A stretch of 64,000 bases of DNA from Acanthamoeba castellanii str. Neff (GCF_000313135.1 NW_004457490.1:97092-161091); one strand, 5' to 3'. Positions 1 through 11,093 are shown, numbered from the stretch's first letter. Notes: a model not told the origin generated them from the sequence alone. A program made the numbers and translations.

Positions 1-37
1 TGTGTCGTGTGTCGTGTTACGGCGTAGATCTAATGTA

Positions 38-1488
38 ATGAACGGGTACAGAGTGAACGATTACCGGCGTAGCGTTGCGATCGACACGTCGCCGCGCTCG
101 CAGACGCCGCCTGCATCGGCCTTCCGATCGCCTCGCGCAAACCTCACGGTTCCCAAATCGCCTCGGGCCGCGCCCGCCAGCCCGACCCTGACCCAGTCGG
201 GGCTGATGCCGCCCGCGGTCGGCACCATCGCAGGTCTCAAGTCGCCGCGGCCACTCAGCAGCCGCGACGAGGAGATGCTCGAGCTGCTGGAGCAGCTCGA
301 CTCGGAGCTGCTGACCTCATTCAACAGCAAAGAGAAGCGAGCTACGGGCGATCACTACTCTGGTGACGCCGCGGGCCACCGACAAGAAGACGAAACAGAA
401 GGTGCGTGCGTCCTCTGTCATTCTCTGACGTTTCATGCCATTCCTCTCTGACACGACACACACGACACGACAGTTTTGATTCAGATTTTGGAGGATCTGC
501 GACTTTTGGTGCAGGGCCAAGTTGACGCCACGATCAACAATCGGGCTGTTGCGTTCTCGAGCAGCGCCTCTACGCTTCGCTCTCTATCGAGCGCCTTTTC
601 CGATACCATGACAGTACTCAAGGTTACAACACGCACCACACACCACACACACCGCACATACCGCACACGCTCACATGCACGCACGTCTCGTGACACACAG
701 TTGGAGATAGCGACGGTCAAGCCCGATGGTCCGGGCGAATCGCTGATGCGCTCGCCTCCCGTCGCCGAACGCATGCACGACATGCTCGTTTCCCATCACC
801 GCCTCTTCGTCCAGACCGTCCTCGCCGGGCTTGGTCCAGAGCCTCAGCTCACGTACGTCCCCTATCCACTCGCATCCCGTGCTTTGGCGTTCACACACTC
901 ACCACACGGCACGCACGGCACACTCACCACGACACACGACGCACACGATATGACAGTGAGTTGATGTCACCGTTCCCATCGCGGATAGACTTGGTGTCGT
1001 TCCCGCTCGAGCGATTGTGGCGTTCGCCGCCGGTGCTGTCCATGCAGGAGGGAGACTCCTTCCACTCTCTCGTCTCCTCCGCGCAGCAGGCGCTCGACCG
1101 ACTGCTCGCTCGGGGCCAGCAGCAGCCCAACCCCGAGGGCCTCGTCATCGTCAAGCTCGACGACCTCTTCCTCTTCAAGTCCGACAGCCGCCAGGTCGTC
1201 AGCGACCTCAAGTGCCTTCACGCGCTTCTCCTGCGGCTGTCGGCCGCCGAGACGGACGCCACGACCAAGCGGGCCAGGGCGACGCAGGCCGCGACGCTGG
1301 ACTTTGCCGTCATCGTCTTCATCCGCTGCGCGGTGGACCTGATCGCCGCCACCTGCGCCGCGCCGAGCGGTGGTGGCGGTGGCGCGCGACAGAGAGCGAG
1401 CGCGGAGCGATGGACCGCAGCGACGATGACGCTGCGCAAGACGCTGCGCACCCTGGCTCTTCTTCATGCCATGCTCGGCAGCAGCTAA
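38..1488 (+). CDS. hypothetical protein, at least four exons
   Basis: I do not recognise this protein. The first in-frame ATG is at 38 and follows TG-rich intron-like sequence, so the true start may lie in an exon left of the window. Exon 1 is Ser/Pro-rich and low in complexity (SPRANLTVPKSPRAAPASP). Later exons are more ordered: ILEDLRLLVQGQVDATINN (about 485-620), LEIATVKPDGPGESLMRSP (701-about 852), and a terminal exon from about 958 with a helical, Leu-rich tail ending at a TAA at 1486. Introns begin GTTACA and GTACGT and end in CAG; they carry CACAC tracts. The reading frame at the end of exon 1 does not join exon 2 cleanly, so one missing base or another donor is possible. The helical C-terminus could be a protein-interaction region, which is inference only. 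Confidence 0.55.
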
Positions 1489-1779
1489 GACGTTTCACAC
1501 AAGAAAAGCAGCACACACATGAAGTGGTCGGTAGGAATAGTTCTGTTTGCAGGGAGAGGTTCTGGCGGAGACTTCAGATCTTCGTCAAGACGAAGAACGA
1601 GGTGGAGAGTCGCCTCCTTCTGGATGTTGAAGAATCCTGCTTGCCCTGTTTCGGAAAACGTTTTCGGGGATCAGAGATGTTTCCCAAACGTTTGGGAATT
1701 CGTTGTTGTGTTATTTCTAATAATAATCCAAATGTTGATGCACACCTTTTCTTTTATTTTGTTAGATTTCGCTCTCGAG

Positions 1780-2767
1780 ATGGAGGGGGTGCAGAACGTG
1801 TACGACGACCCGGTGTTCTTCGAGGGCTACAAGAAGGTCTGGTCCCAGCCCAACCCCTACAACGACGGCATCGAGCGGCCCGCCCTCCTCTCCCTCCTGC
1901 CCCCGCCCGACCAGTGGCGCCACCTCAAATTCCTCGACCTCGGCTGCGGTGCCTCTTTTTTCTTTTTTTTCTTTATTTTACTTTCTTTTTATTATTGTAA
2001 TTATTTAATTAAAATACAATAAATTTGATATTAATAATATTTTTATTGACACCTTTTAAAATGCAGGCACAGGCAAGCTGAGCTTCCCTCTGGCGGAAGG
2101 TGGCGCGACGGTGCGCGGGGTGGACGTCTCCCAGCGCATGCTCACGGTGGCGCGCGAGCGGCTGGCGGCGGCTGACGACGACCTGCGGGCGCGGCTGTCG
2201 TTCGTCGAGTGCGCGCTGGAGCACTACGCGGACGCGGACGACACGTACGACGTGGTGGTGGCGGGCCTGGTCCTGCACTACGTGCGCGACGTCGCACCGC
2301 TGCTGCGCGCCGTCCGGCGGTGGCTCAAGCCCGGCGGCGCGCTGGTCTTCTCCACCGAGCACCCCATCTGCACCTCGGCCCAGGGCCTCCACCCGGCCTA
2401 CGTCATCGACAACGATCATCAACCACCACAACAACCACCACAAGATCATCAACAAGATCATCAACAACAGCCAAAGCAACACAAGTACTATGTGTACGAT
2501 CGGTATCATGAGGAGGGCGAGCGCCGGGCGACGTGGTTCGTGGACGGGGTGGTTCGGTACCACCGCACGATGGCGTCGTGGGTCAACGGGCTGGTGGCGG
2601 CCGGGTTCGTGGTCGACCGCCTCCTGGAGCCGCGGCCCACCGCCGACGCCCTGGCCGCCTTCCCCGACCTCCGCCCCTTCGACCAGCGCCGCGTCATCTT
2701 CCTCTGCGTGCGCGCCCTCAAGCCAACTTCTTCATCATCAACACCAACATCATCTTCTTCTGCGTGA
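1780..2767 (+). CDS. class I SAM-dependent methyltransferase (type 11)
   Basis: Two exons, 1780-1948 and 2067-2767, encode about 289 residues. The junction rebuilds methyltransferase motif I, LDLGCGTGKLS, the SAM-binding loop; it is followed by the acidic end of strand 2 (VRGVDVSQRML), the motif YDVVVAGLVLHYV, and LKPGGALVFSTEHP of post-motif III. This is the small-molecule methyltransferase fold; the substrate cannot be read from sequence. A Gln/His-rich insertion at about 2415-2490, coded by CAA/CAC/CAT repeats, interrupts the fold after the post-III strand and is probably a surface loop. A Ser/Thr run closes the C-terminus. The start was chosen because it begins a conserved-looking N-terminus and the upstream frame is intron- or UTR-like. 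Relatives act on cofactors or small metabolites. The intron is AT-rich, unlike the flanking exons. Confidence 0.88.
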
Positions 2768-2872
2768 TTCTTCTCATGAGAGGCAAACTATTTACTTCTG
2801 TTTTTCTGTTCATGCCATTGCACACACGACACGACACGACGACCAACGGCACGCGACACACAGCCCGTGCGG

Positions 2873-4601
2873 TTAGGAGTGCTTGGTGGAGAGTTTCTCG
2901 TGGCTGCTGCCGCCACCGAGGAAGCTTGAGAGGAATCCGCCCTTCTTCTCGCGCTTCTCCCTCGGGATCTCGCGCACGCTCATCGACGCCTGCAGCTTGC
3001 CCGCCGTCGTCACGGCCTCGTGGCCGACGCCCACAGCCTCGCCGCCGACGCCGACACCGGAGGCGAGCCGACGGTCGCGACGGTCGGTCAGCGGCGCTTC
3101 GATGAACGAACGCGACGAGCGCGGCAGTAGCCCGCGGCCGCCGCCGGCGGCGGCGCCCGAGCTGTTGTTGGCCGCGGTCCCGCGTAGGAAACTAAAGTAC
3201 TTGTCGTCGCCGTCATCGCCTACGCCGGCGCCGGCGTGGTGGTCGTCTTCGCTGCTCTTGACGCGCTCGAGCTTGAGGGCGCGCACGTGCGAGATGACCT
3301 CGTGCTTCTTCTTGAGCTCCTCGATGACGTCCATCGACCGACTCTTCTTCCTCTTCATCTCGTTCGTCTCCTTCTTCTTCGCCGCCGCGGCCGCCGCCGA
3401 CGTTTTCTTTTCTCTTTCCTTTTCCTTCTTCTTCTTTTCCTTGCCGCCCGCGGCGGGCGAGTTGTTGGCGCCGAACGCGGCGGCCGGCATGACCATCGTC
3501 ACCGGCATCATCGCCACCGTCATCGTCTTCCGCTTGGCCTTGCCGTCGTTGTTGTCATCGCCATCGACGTCGTCGTCGTTGCTGTAGCGGTCGTGCGCGC
3601 GTCGCTCGAGCACGATCGCGTTGTGGCTCCGGCGGACATCGGCGGCCGCCGCCGCCGTCGACGCTGCTGACGTCAGCAACGAATCGCCGCCGGTCTGGCG
3701 CGTGTGGACGGCCGTGCGATCGCTCTGCGACATGAGGACCCGGCCGGTGGCGGACGCGACCGGGCAGCGACACGGACATGCGGGACTCCCACACCTCGCG
3801 CACCTGCATCACGCTCATCCGCTTCTCGGCCGTCGCGCCGGGCTGGGCCTCCTGGGCCTTGTTGGGCTGATGATCGTCGTCTTTGCTCTTCGGTTTCGTT
3901 ATCGTTTTCGTTCTTTGGTCGCCATCGCCGCGGGGTCCGTCTTCGCCGCCGCTACCGCTGCCGCTGCTTACGTCTTCGCTCTTGGCCGCAGACTTGCGCG
4001 GCGTCTTCTGGCCGCTGCCTTTCTTCGCCGGTTTCGCTTTCGTTTTCGTCTTCGTTTTCGTTTTCGTTTTCGTCTTCATCTTCCCTCCCTCCGTCGTCGC
4101 TTTTGTCTTCGTCTTCGCTTTCGCTTTCACCCCATTCTCAACGCTTTCGCTTTTCTTCTTCGCTTTTTGCTTCTTCTCCTCCTCTTCATCCTGCTGTTCC
4201 TTCTCCTCCCACTCCTCGTCGTCCGTCGCGTCGCCACGCGCGGCCGCACCCGCTTGGCTCTTATTTTTGTCGACATGTTGTACTCGCCGTTGTTTCTTCT
4301 GCTGTTGGTCCTTGTGGAGGAGGTGCGGGTCCTCGACCCAGAGCGGGTCTTCCCACTCGGACCACTCTGAGTCCGACAGCTCCGACGTCTCGGAGAACGA
4401 AGACAGCATGAACGACTCGTCGCACCACTCCCCCTCCCCGTCGCTTTCGTTCTTTGCGGTTGACCCGCTCGCCTTCGTTTTCGTTCTTTCCTCCGCGCTG
4501 ATGGCGGTCAGGAGGATGATGCCGTTGGGTTCGTGTCGGCCCTGCTTCCTCCGCTTGCCGCTTATCCCACCATTGAAGCGAGGCCCCGCAGCCGCCAACA
4601 T
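2873..4601 (-). CDS. charged low-complexity protein with Lys-Thr repeats
   Basis: About 560 residues with no domain that I recognise. The N-terminal part (MLAAAGPRFNGGISGKRRKQ) leads to an acidic, Ser/Trp stretch (SELSDSEWSEWEDPLWVED), then a Glu-rich run, then a striking Lys-Thr repeat (KTKTKTKTKTKTKAKPAKK, about 4020-4140). The C-terminal half is Lys/Ala-rich and ends GFLSSFLGGGSSHEKLSTKHS. The two halves are in different frames and meet near 3735-3770. Either one surplus base is present there, or a 31-nt GT-AG segment (3735-3765) is spliced out. The composition suggests a nuclear, nucleic-acid-binding or disordered scaffold protein, which is inference. The stop is TAA at 2873. The start at 4601 was chosen over an upstream ATG at 4853 because the intervening residues look like untranslated sequence. 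Confidence 0.6.
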
Positions 4602-4886
4602 AGCTGCCTCTTCTTCGTTCTTTTTGCTGCTTGCCTCTCGGCCGGATGTTGTTGGTGTGCTTTTTCCTCTCTCGGTGACGAATCGCGCACACGATCGTCG
4701 ACGTTTATCGCCTTGTGCGGGATATTTTCGAGATTGGTTCCTCTTCTTTGTTGCACTTGGCAACGCAAGCGATCGGCCCAACCACCCTCGAGGGTGTCCG
4801 TTGGCGTGCGAGTTTTTGGCGGTGGTGGGTGAAGCAAAGAGGCCAAAACGCATTCAAGGCCGCCGCCACGCGCGAAACAACGCCCA

Positions 4887-7418
4887 CTACTGAGGGATGG
4901 CCGCCATGGGTGCAAACTGGCTCTGGAGCACCCGATAGCGATCCAAAAAGGCGTCCCAGTCCACGTAGGCGCCCTGCACACGACACACGCACGAATGCGC
5001 ATGAGCCTGTGGCACGACACACGACACACGACACGACACACGACACACGACACACGACACACGACCGCACACTCTACGCGCACGCGCATGCGGGGTGGGG
5101 AAAGAACCTGGAGATGGCGGTTGCCGTTGGAAAAGGCGGTGCGGGCGTGGAGGATGCGACGGTTGTCGAAGGAGACGAGGTCGCCCTCCTCGGGCCGCCG
5201 CCAGAGATGGAGGTCGGGCTCCTGGTTGATGATCCGCACCAGCTCCCGGTAGGCCGCATAGTACTCCTCCACCTTCTCGCCCTCAATGTCCAACGGCCCT
5301 GCCATGCGTAGGGAACCATCATGAGTGTGGTGCGTGCGGTGCGTGCGGTGCGTGCGGTGTGAGTGATGCGTGCGGTGCGGGAGTGGAGTACCTTCGAATG
5401 TGGGCGCGTAGCGGAAGGCGCTGGCGTCACCGGTTTCCTGGTCAAGCTCGATGATCGGTCGTCTGCCCACGAATAGTCAGATAAGTCAACACGCACACGC
5501 CTCACCGCCCATGCATCATATACGACACGCACGACACGCGCCACACGACACACGGCACAATAAACAAAAAAACGTCTTAACAACATAGAAAAGGAGTACC
5601 GCTGAACCAAGTGGTGGCCGGATCGTTGGTAGTGGAAGGTGGCGGGCGTGGTTGCGAGCAGGCGGAATGCCTTCTCGTCCCTCTCCTTCAGCACCTTGGC
5701 CACCTTCGTAGCGGCAGACAGGGGCCACGTAAGTGCGTGCGGTGGTACAGAGCGATGATGCGTGTGCGTGTGCGTGTAGCGATGATGCGTGTGCGTGTGC
5801 GTGTGCGGGTGAGAAAGAGGAGAAAGGCGAATACCTGCATAGTGTCCAGGAATATGTTGGCGCCGCCTTCGGCTTGGTTGATGAGGCAGTGCAGGAACTG
5901 GTAGCCGGGCGGGACCTCATAATACCTGAGCGCGTAGGTGAATCTCTTCCGCACACGCGCATGCGACACGACACGCACACGACGCACACACAGCCCAAGA
6001 CGGCGTCGTACATGAGGTCCATGTGCGGCGGAATCGGAAGTGAGGAGTAGGCGATGTTGGCGGCGTTCTCGATGCTCTTCACATCCCACGTCAACCCGTA
6101 GATCGTGTCCCTGCAATGAGACGCCATCGGTTCAGCATCCATGTGTGCCCCGTGCATCGTGTGTTGCGTGTGCGCCGTGTGCGCCGTGTGTCGTACCGGA
6201 GCTGACCCATGCGCTGGGCCACGCGCGCGACTTCGCCCTCTTGTTGCGGCACGCCTCGGATGAGGCAGTATCCGAACTTGAGCAGCTGCTGCAGCCACTG
6301 CCACACCGCTGCACATTCCAAACCAACACAGATCAGCCACCGCTGCCCGCACACGCGGAGAACCGCACACGCCACACGCGACACAAATGACACACGACAC
6401 ACGACACACACGACACACCTTCGTCCTTGTTCATGAGGTCGGCGTAGTCGATCTCGAGCGCGACGGATTCGGAGATGAGCACCTCCGGCGTCCACGGTAC
6501 CGCCGCGCGCCGCATCGCCCGCCGCTCGTGCCGGGACTGCTGGTCGTAGGCGTAGCGGCGCAGGAAGTCCTGCGGGAAGGGGCTCACGTGCCCGTCCTTC
6601 CAGCGCACCACCACCTGGCCGTTCTCACTGCGTGGGTGAGGAATGTGAGCGACGTTGGTGCGGAATGCGTGAGGAATGTGTGAGGAATGCGGTGGACAGC
6701 GGCAGCGGCCACGCACAGGCTGACACTGCGAGGCACGGGGCGGGGCGGGAAGTCGAGAATGGAGACGAGCTTCTGGCCCGAGCTGCTGTCCAAGCACTTG
6801 GGGCACTGACAGTTGTGGCGCAGCCACGTATGGTGAAACTGACACGGTGGCAGAGAGTGAGCAAGGAACACACACACACACACCGCACACGCACCGCACA
6901 CGCACGCAGGCGCGAGGTTGTATGTACCGGGCTAGTGCGGCCGTCTCTCCACTGCACTTCGACGCGGCCATCCTCCTGCAGAGTCAGACCAACGTCAGCG
7001 GTTCAACGTTTCTGAGAAGCTTTCTGGGAGGCTCAAGGCGAAGGCGGCGTACAGCGTGCACGGCAGCAGCGGCCGATCGGGCATGGGCTTCCGGCTGGGC
7101 GTGCGCAGCTCGCCTGGCCTGCACAACGCTGGTGGAGCGCAGCAAACTCGGAAAACCTGATAAACAAGCGTTATTAATATTTACTGATAATAATACAAAT
7201 ACAAATATTAAAAAAATAAACGACTCACGATGAGTTCACGAGATGGACCAAGCGGCTTCAACATGTCCATCTTTTTGCTACTTGAATTGGAGATTACCTG
7301 ACCAGCCAGAAGAGGAAAGGAGTGCGGAGTGACAACGGAGGAGGTTTGAGGTCGTGACGCTGCCGTGCAGTGCCCTCTTCGCCGCCGCAACGAAGCCACG
7401 CGTGCCACAGCTCCTCAT
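4887..7418 (-). CDS. gamma-butyrobetaine dioxygenase-like 2-oxoglutarate enzyme, mitochondrial
   Basis: A Fe(II)/2-oxoglutarate oxygenase of the carnitine-synthesis family (BBOX1/TMLHE). About ten exons give an Arg/Ser/Ala-rich presequence (MRSCGTRGFVAAAKRALHG), then the N-terminal zinc-binding domain with HTWLRHNCQCPKC, then the TauD-type catalytic domain. The iron triad is visible as HMD in PPHMDLMYDA and the distal His in DNRRILHARTAF; the C-terminus GAYVDWDAFLDRYRVL is closer to gamma-butyrobetaine than to trimethyllysine dioxygenases. Exon 1 is 7298-7418 and exon 2 is 7008-7156. The next exon joins in frame only if one C is missing at 7000-7001, or if a 32-nt intron at 6976-7007 is real. 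Many introns hold CACACG or TGTGCG tracts. The gene diverges from tim9 across 89 bp. Confidence 0.85.
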
Positions 7419-7507
7419 CTTCGTGCTTCTCCGCTCTGCTTGTTTTTGGCAATGAAATAAAAGAGAAATAAAAAGCAATCATTATCAAAAAAGATCAGAA
7501 CACAAAG
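7419..7507. promoter_or_regulatory. short shared intergenic region between two mitochondrial genes
   Basis: Only 89 bp separate the inferred start codons of the dioxygenase (-) and Tim9 (+). The stretch is AT-rich (aaataaaagagaaataaaaa) against GC-rich flanks and must contain both 5' leaders and promoters. No defined factor site is recognisable. Confidence 0.45.
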
Positions 7508-7774
7508 ATGCAGCGGGGACGGATGTCGAAGGACGATGAGGCGTCGATCAGCCAGATGATGGAGCGTATGCAGATGGAGGACATCATCACCCACTACAAC
7601 CGGCTGGCGGACACCTGCTTCACGCAGTGCGTCGGCGATTTCAAATCGAATGCGCTGCTGCAAAACGAAGAGGTCTGCGTGCAGCGATGTGTCGAAAAAT
7701 TCACCCAATTCAGCACCCGATTTCAACGCGTCTTCGTCGATCACCAGACGGCAGCCAACAAGCAGCGACAATAG
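7508..7774 (+). CDS. tim9: small Tim chaperone, Tim9 type
   Basis: An intronless gene for 88 residues. It has the twin CX3C signature of intermembrane-space small Tim proteins: CFTQC and CVQRC, separated by 16 residues, each inside an amphipathic helix. MQMEDIITHYNRLADTCF and EEVCVQRCVEKF match Tim9 better than Tim10, Tim8 or Tim13, because the Tim9 family has a Met-Gln-Met/NRL segment before the first pair. Tim9-Tim10 hexamers chaperone carrier proteins across the intermembrane space to the TIM22 complex. Cysteines are oxidised by Mia40/Erv1 in known systems. Translation could start at Met-1 or at Met-6 (7523); both lie before the first helix. The promoter region is shared with a mitochondrial dioxygenase. 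Confidence 0.88.
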   Translation: MQRGRMSKDDEASISQMMERMQMEDIITHYNRLADTCFTQCVGDFKSNALLQNEEVCVQRCVEKFTQFSTRFQRVFVDHQTAANKQRQ

Positions 7775-7952
7775 ATGTATTCTTTTCTTCATTTTCCTCG
7801 AATTCCCCTTTTGTCACTGAGCCTATCCAAGAGCAGAACAGAGATCCGTCGATCGACACACAGAAAGAGGAGCATGGGCTATGAACGTCAGATTGAAGCC
7901 ATCAGATGAGGTCCTTCCAACAAGATGAAGATTTTGTGTTGTCTGTTTTAAG

Positions 7953-8538
7953 ATGGCGGGCCACGTCAGCATTATTAGTGGTAAGTCCGTTTGGGCAACA
8001 AGAACAAGGTTTCTTGTCGAACAACACTCACATCGAAACAATAATTCAACAAGATGGTACGATGCCGGCTGCGGGCATTCAATTGTAGGAGAGGGCTAAA
8101 AAAATGGTTTTATGAACTGGTGCAGGGAGACCGCAACAAGACGGAGCAGCTTCAGGAAGCGTTCTTCTACTTCGACGAGGAGCGAACGGGGAGCATCCAT
8201 CTCGTACGAGCTGCCTTTCTTCTCCCTCTCCATTTCAAGCCCTAACACGACACCTCCAGGACAAGCTGCGCGAGATTGTGCAGCGCTCTGGTGAGGCCAT
8301 GGGCTACCAAGACGTGCGCCCCCCTTCCTATTTTATTTATTTTATTCGTTTTATTTTGTAATTATGCCACATTCCAGACATTTTTGTTTTTTTGTTTTTG
8401 TGTTTTTTTTTGGGTTGTTCTGAGAGTATGTCGTCTGTACAGGTGGAGGAGTTCCTTGCTGAGGCGTCCAACTTTGCCGATGGTGCTGGCAACGTCGACT
8501 ACAACTCGTTCGCCCAGCTCATGTATTCTGAGGACTAA
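7953..8538 (+). CDS. small single-lobe EF-hand / myosin light chain-like protein
   Basis: Four short exons (7953-7980, about 8130-8203, 8260-8313, 8443-8538) encode about 83 residues: half of a calmodulin. The first EF-hand helix-loop-helix is LQEAFFYFDEERTGSIHL; the loop has Gly and Ile at the right places but Lys at position 12 after splicing, so calcium binding is doubtful. The second loop, ADGAGNVDYNSF, is also degenerate. The size and degenerate loops recall the single-lobe light chains of Dictyostelium class I myosins (MlcB, MlcC); this is analogy, not proof. The first junction uses an AG three bases after a better-looking CAG to keep frame, so the exon 2 start is uncertain. The gene converges on the cyclin gene. 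Confidence 0.7.
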
Positions 8539-8971
8539 CTGGCGTTCATCGCCGCATGGTCCTTCCGTGTGTATTCATCCTCCACCCTCCTCTCCTGTAC
8601 TAAAGAAACGAACCCAATCAATACACCCTTGGCACCAAACTTCACGTCTTACAGGTTCGATGAGAGCTAGAGTTGAAGTTGGTTGCTGCTCGGTGGTGGC
8701 GGTCTTGTATTTGTTTTTTGGACACGGGCCACGGCCTCGTGCTCTCTTCTCACCACGAGCGCTGGTGCGAGGCACTCAACTTGATGAGGCGCCTCCGCTC
8801 TTGCTGCGTCCAGCCGGCGTTAACGAGTATGATACACTTGCGTCTTCTTTCGTCTTCGTTCTCTCTTGTCGCGTTCGTTCTTTTCTCTCTTTTTTGTCGT
8901 TTTTTGTTTTCGTCGTCTCTTCGTTTCTCGCTCTCTTCTCGTCGTACGCCCAACGTCTAGTGTCGCCACGC
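8539..8971. other. intergenic region between convergent genes
   Basis: A 433-bp gap between the EF-hand gene (+) and the cyclin gene (-). It is pyrimidine-rich on the plus strand (runs of ttcgtcttcgttctctcttg and ttttttgtcgttttttg). It should hold both 3' UTRs. No RNA gene or coding exon seen. Confidence 0.4.
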
Positions 8972-10664
8972 TCACGTCTCCATAGCCTCTTGTGCCGTTC
9001 CCGCCTGCTTCGCCAGTGCGCTCTCTTGCATGCTGGATGCGAACACCAAGTGCGGGTAAGCAAGAGTTTTGAGGGCAGCCTGCCTGTACGCAGCGAGCCA
9101 AGATGCAGAACGTACCTCCAGGTAAAGTTGAAGCAGTCGGCGATCTCATCGAGCGAGAAACCCGTCTTGCGCTCCAGTCGCGCGGGCCACAGGGGCTCGA
9201 TACGAGCCTGTCTGCGGGCCACGGCCAGGCACACGGCAGCCAAAATTGATGGTCGGAAACGCAAAAACTGGTGGTCTGCGAGGAAAGACGGGTCAATCAT
9301 AACCAAACACGAAGCATGCTGAAACGCGAAGCTCGGAAGGAAGGGCAAGAGTCTTCAAACGAACCTAACACGATCATGGTCATCACCGAATGGGCGGTAG
9401 CGATTGCCCAGTCCTCAACCGCCTGCGACCTGTCGTAGGAAAGCGGAACGCCTCGAATGAGATCGTCGTAGCTCACGCACGAGACCTCGGCCAGGAAAAA
9501 GTCGAGCATGCTGCGTGGCGTGGTCAGCAACTGGAGTGTACCATTGGACGTCGAGTGGTCACAAACGTTAGTTCCCGCTAGCAATCCTGTTTATCAGAGC
9601 TTTCAAGAGCGCAGCTGAGTACCAGGTTCCATCCAAGGTGGTTGAGTACAACGCGCTCGCAGGTTCGAATGAGGTCGGCAGAGTAAGTGTCCAGCGTGCG
9701 GTCGTTGAACTCAGTCACGGTGGGCACCTTGTTGGAATCTCCTCCAACTTGGCTGTACGCACACAAGAGAGACGTCGAAGTACTGTAAGTGAGCAGCTTG
9801 CCTATCAGAAATCCTGCGAAATCGACTGGATCTTGCGCACGAATCTGAGATCTCTCGATGTTGGAACGCACCTGCGATGAGCAAACACGCCGTAGCCACG
9901 AGCTGCAACTTGTTGCGCTCTATGGACATCATCGAGAGCATGCGATCGAGGTAGGCGACGGCCAGGTGTGTGGTGGCTCCGTGAAAGCCGAAGTAATCGC
10001 CCACGTCGAGCATCCAATCTACGAGAATGGGTCGTGTCTTGTGGTACTCTTGATCGATCTGTAGAGCGGGCGTGTCTTCCTCCTTCCTTCGAACTTCGTG
10101 GTAGATGTCATCCGAGAGGACAGATCCCAGGATGCTGAGGTCCTCCAAGAACGCACTCGACGAGAGCGAAGACATCGACGAGGACAGCGAGGAAGATGGT
10201 GAGGGCTCACCGAAGCTCTCCACCGAATCCTCGCCCCAAGCGCAAGTGGACTGCGAGAGGCTATCGTCGCAGCGCTCGCTGGGGGTCTCGTCTCCCAGGC
10301 GGTCGCCCGTGTATCGATCATCGTCGAGTAGCGACGCGTTGAGTGAGCTTTCGCCGCAGCTGAGTGAGGCAGAGGGCGATAGAGGGATCGAAGTGCTGTG
10401 CTCATCACCGCTCGAGAAGGAGGAGGCCTCCATGCTGGCTTCGCGATGGCCATCTCGATGCATGGGGGAGCAATCAGGGTCGGGAGAAGATGCGAGAAAT
10501 TGAGGAAGATGATAGGAAGGAGATGGGGAGCAGGGCGACGTCATCGTGGAAGAGGGGTGGGACGATGCGGGAGAGGCGTCATACGGGGATGAGGGGACCA
10601 TGCCGGCGGGACTCTCTGCCGATGTCGGCAATGTCGCGACTCGCTTCCTCTTGCGCGGGTCCAT
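8972..10664 (-). CDS. cyclin
   Basis: About five exons. The N-terminus (MDPRKRKRVATLP) is followed by some 200 Ser/acidic residues, probably disordered and phosphorylated. The cyclin box starts at RPILVDWMLDVGDYF and continues YLDRMLSMMSIERNKLQLVATACLLIA, the MRAILVDWL / LQLVG pattern of A/B/D-type cyclins; the next exon carries AKLEEIP, the conserved K-L-E-E motif that packs on the CDK. The C-terminal box is MLDFFLAEVSCVSYDDLI ... FLRFRPSILAAVCLAVARR. The last junction uses a 32-nt GT-AG intron (9084-9115) leading to the tail AALKTLAYPHLVFASSMQE. A single missing base at 9734-9735 breaks the frame after AKLEEIP. The gene binds and activates a cyclin-dependent kinase; the class is not certain. 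No destruction box was identified with confidence. Confidence 0.87.
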
Positions 10665-11093
10665 CTCGTCTCGACGTCGAGATGTTCCTCTTGTGTGTTG
10701 TGTGTAGAGGCGATGTGTGGATGTAAAGAGGCAGAAAGAGAACAAGAGTAGAGAAGAGGAGAGATCTGCTGCTAGGCGGCACCGCCACCGTCCTGCGTCA
10801 GGACTGCACCAGCACGTGAAGAGAGGGAGTGGGAAAGAAAATGGGCTGCCGCGCAGGCTCTTATTTCAGCGGTACCCCCCCCCCAGCTGGGTGTCGCCCA
10901 TTGGGAGAACCCTGTTGTCCGCACAATTCAAGGCACGGCCTTCACCGCCGGAGGTGGCCACCAGATGGGGGAGCACACAACGCAGCACACGGCACCGGTT
11001 GGGCGGCTGCAACCTTCCTGCATATGGTCGACAGGCCACGGAGCTTGCGCGGTTGGTCAAGCTGAACTTGTCCCTGCTAGCGATCGATGATAT
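10665..11093. other. intergenic region upstream of cyclin
   Basis: A 429-bp gap between the 5' end of the cyclin gene and the 3' end of the next minus-strand gene. It contains a run of ten C at about 10876-10885. Open frames here lack coding character, and no RNA gene was seen. It should contain the cyclin promoter. Confidence 0.35.

Noticed and set aside
3883..4893. Long plus-strand open frame of 336 codons rich in Phe and Val
   Set aside because: It is the antisense of the Lys-Thr repeat coding region; runs such as FVFVFVFVF are the complement of KTKTKT codons and have no protein character.
6976..7007. 32-nt intron in the dioxygenase gene
   Set aside because: It restores frame, but one missing C at 7000-7001 does so as well and also gives a continuous ADVGLTLQEDGRVEVQW strand; given the many base losses in this assembly the error is the simpler reading.
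9655..9680. tRNA T-arm-like sequence (aggttcgaat)
   Set aside because: It lies inside a cyclin exon, and no matching stems for the rest of a tRNA are present. I found no convincing tRNA or rRNA in the window.
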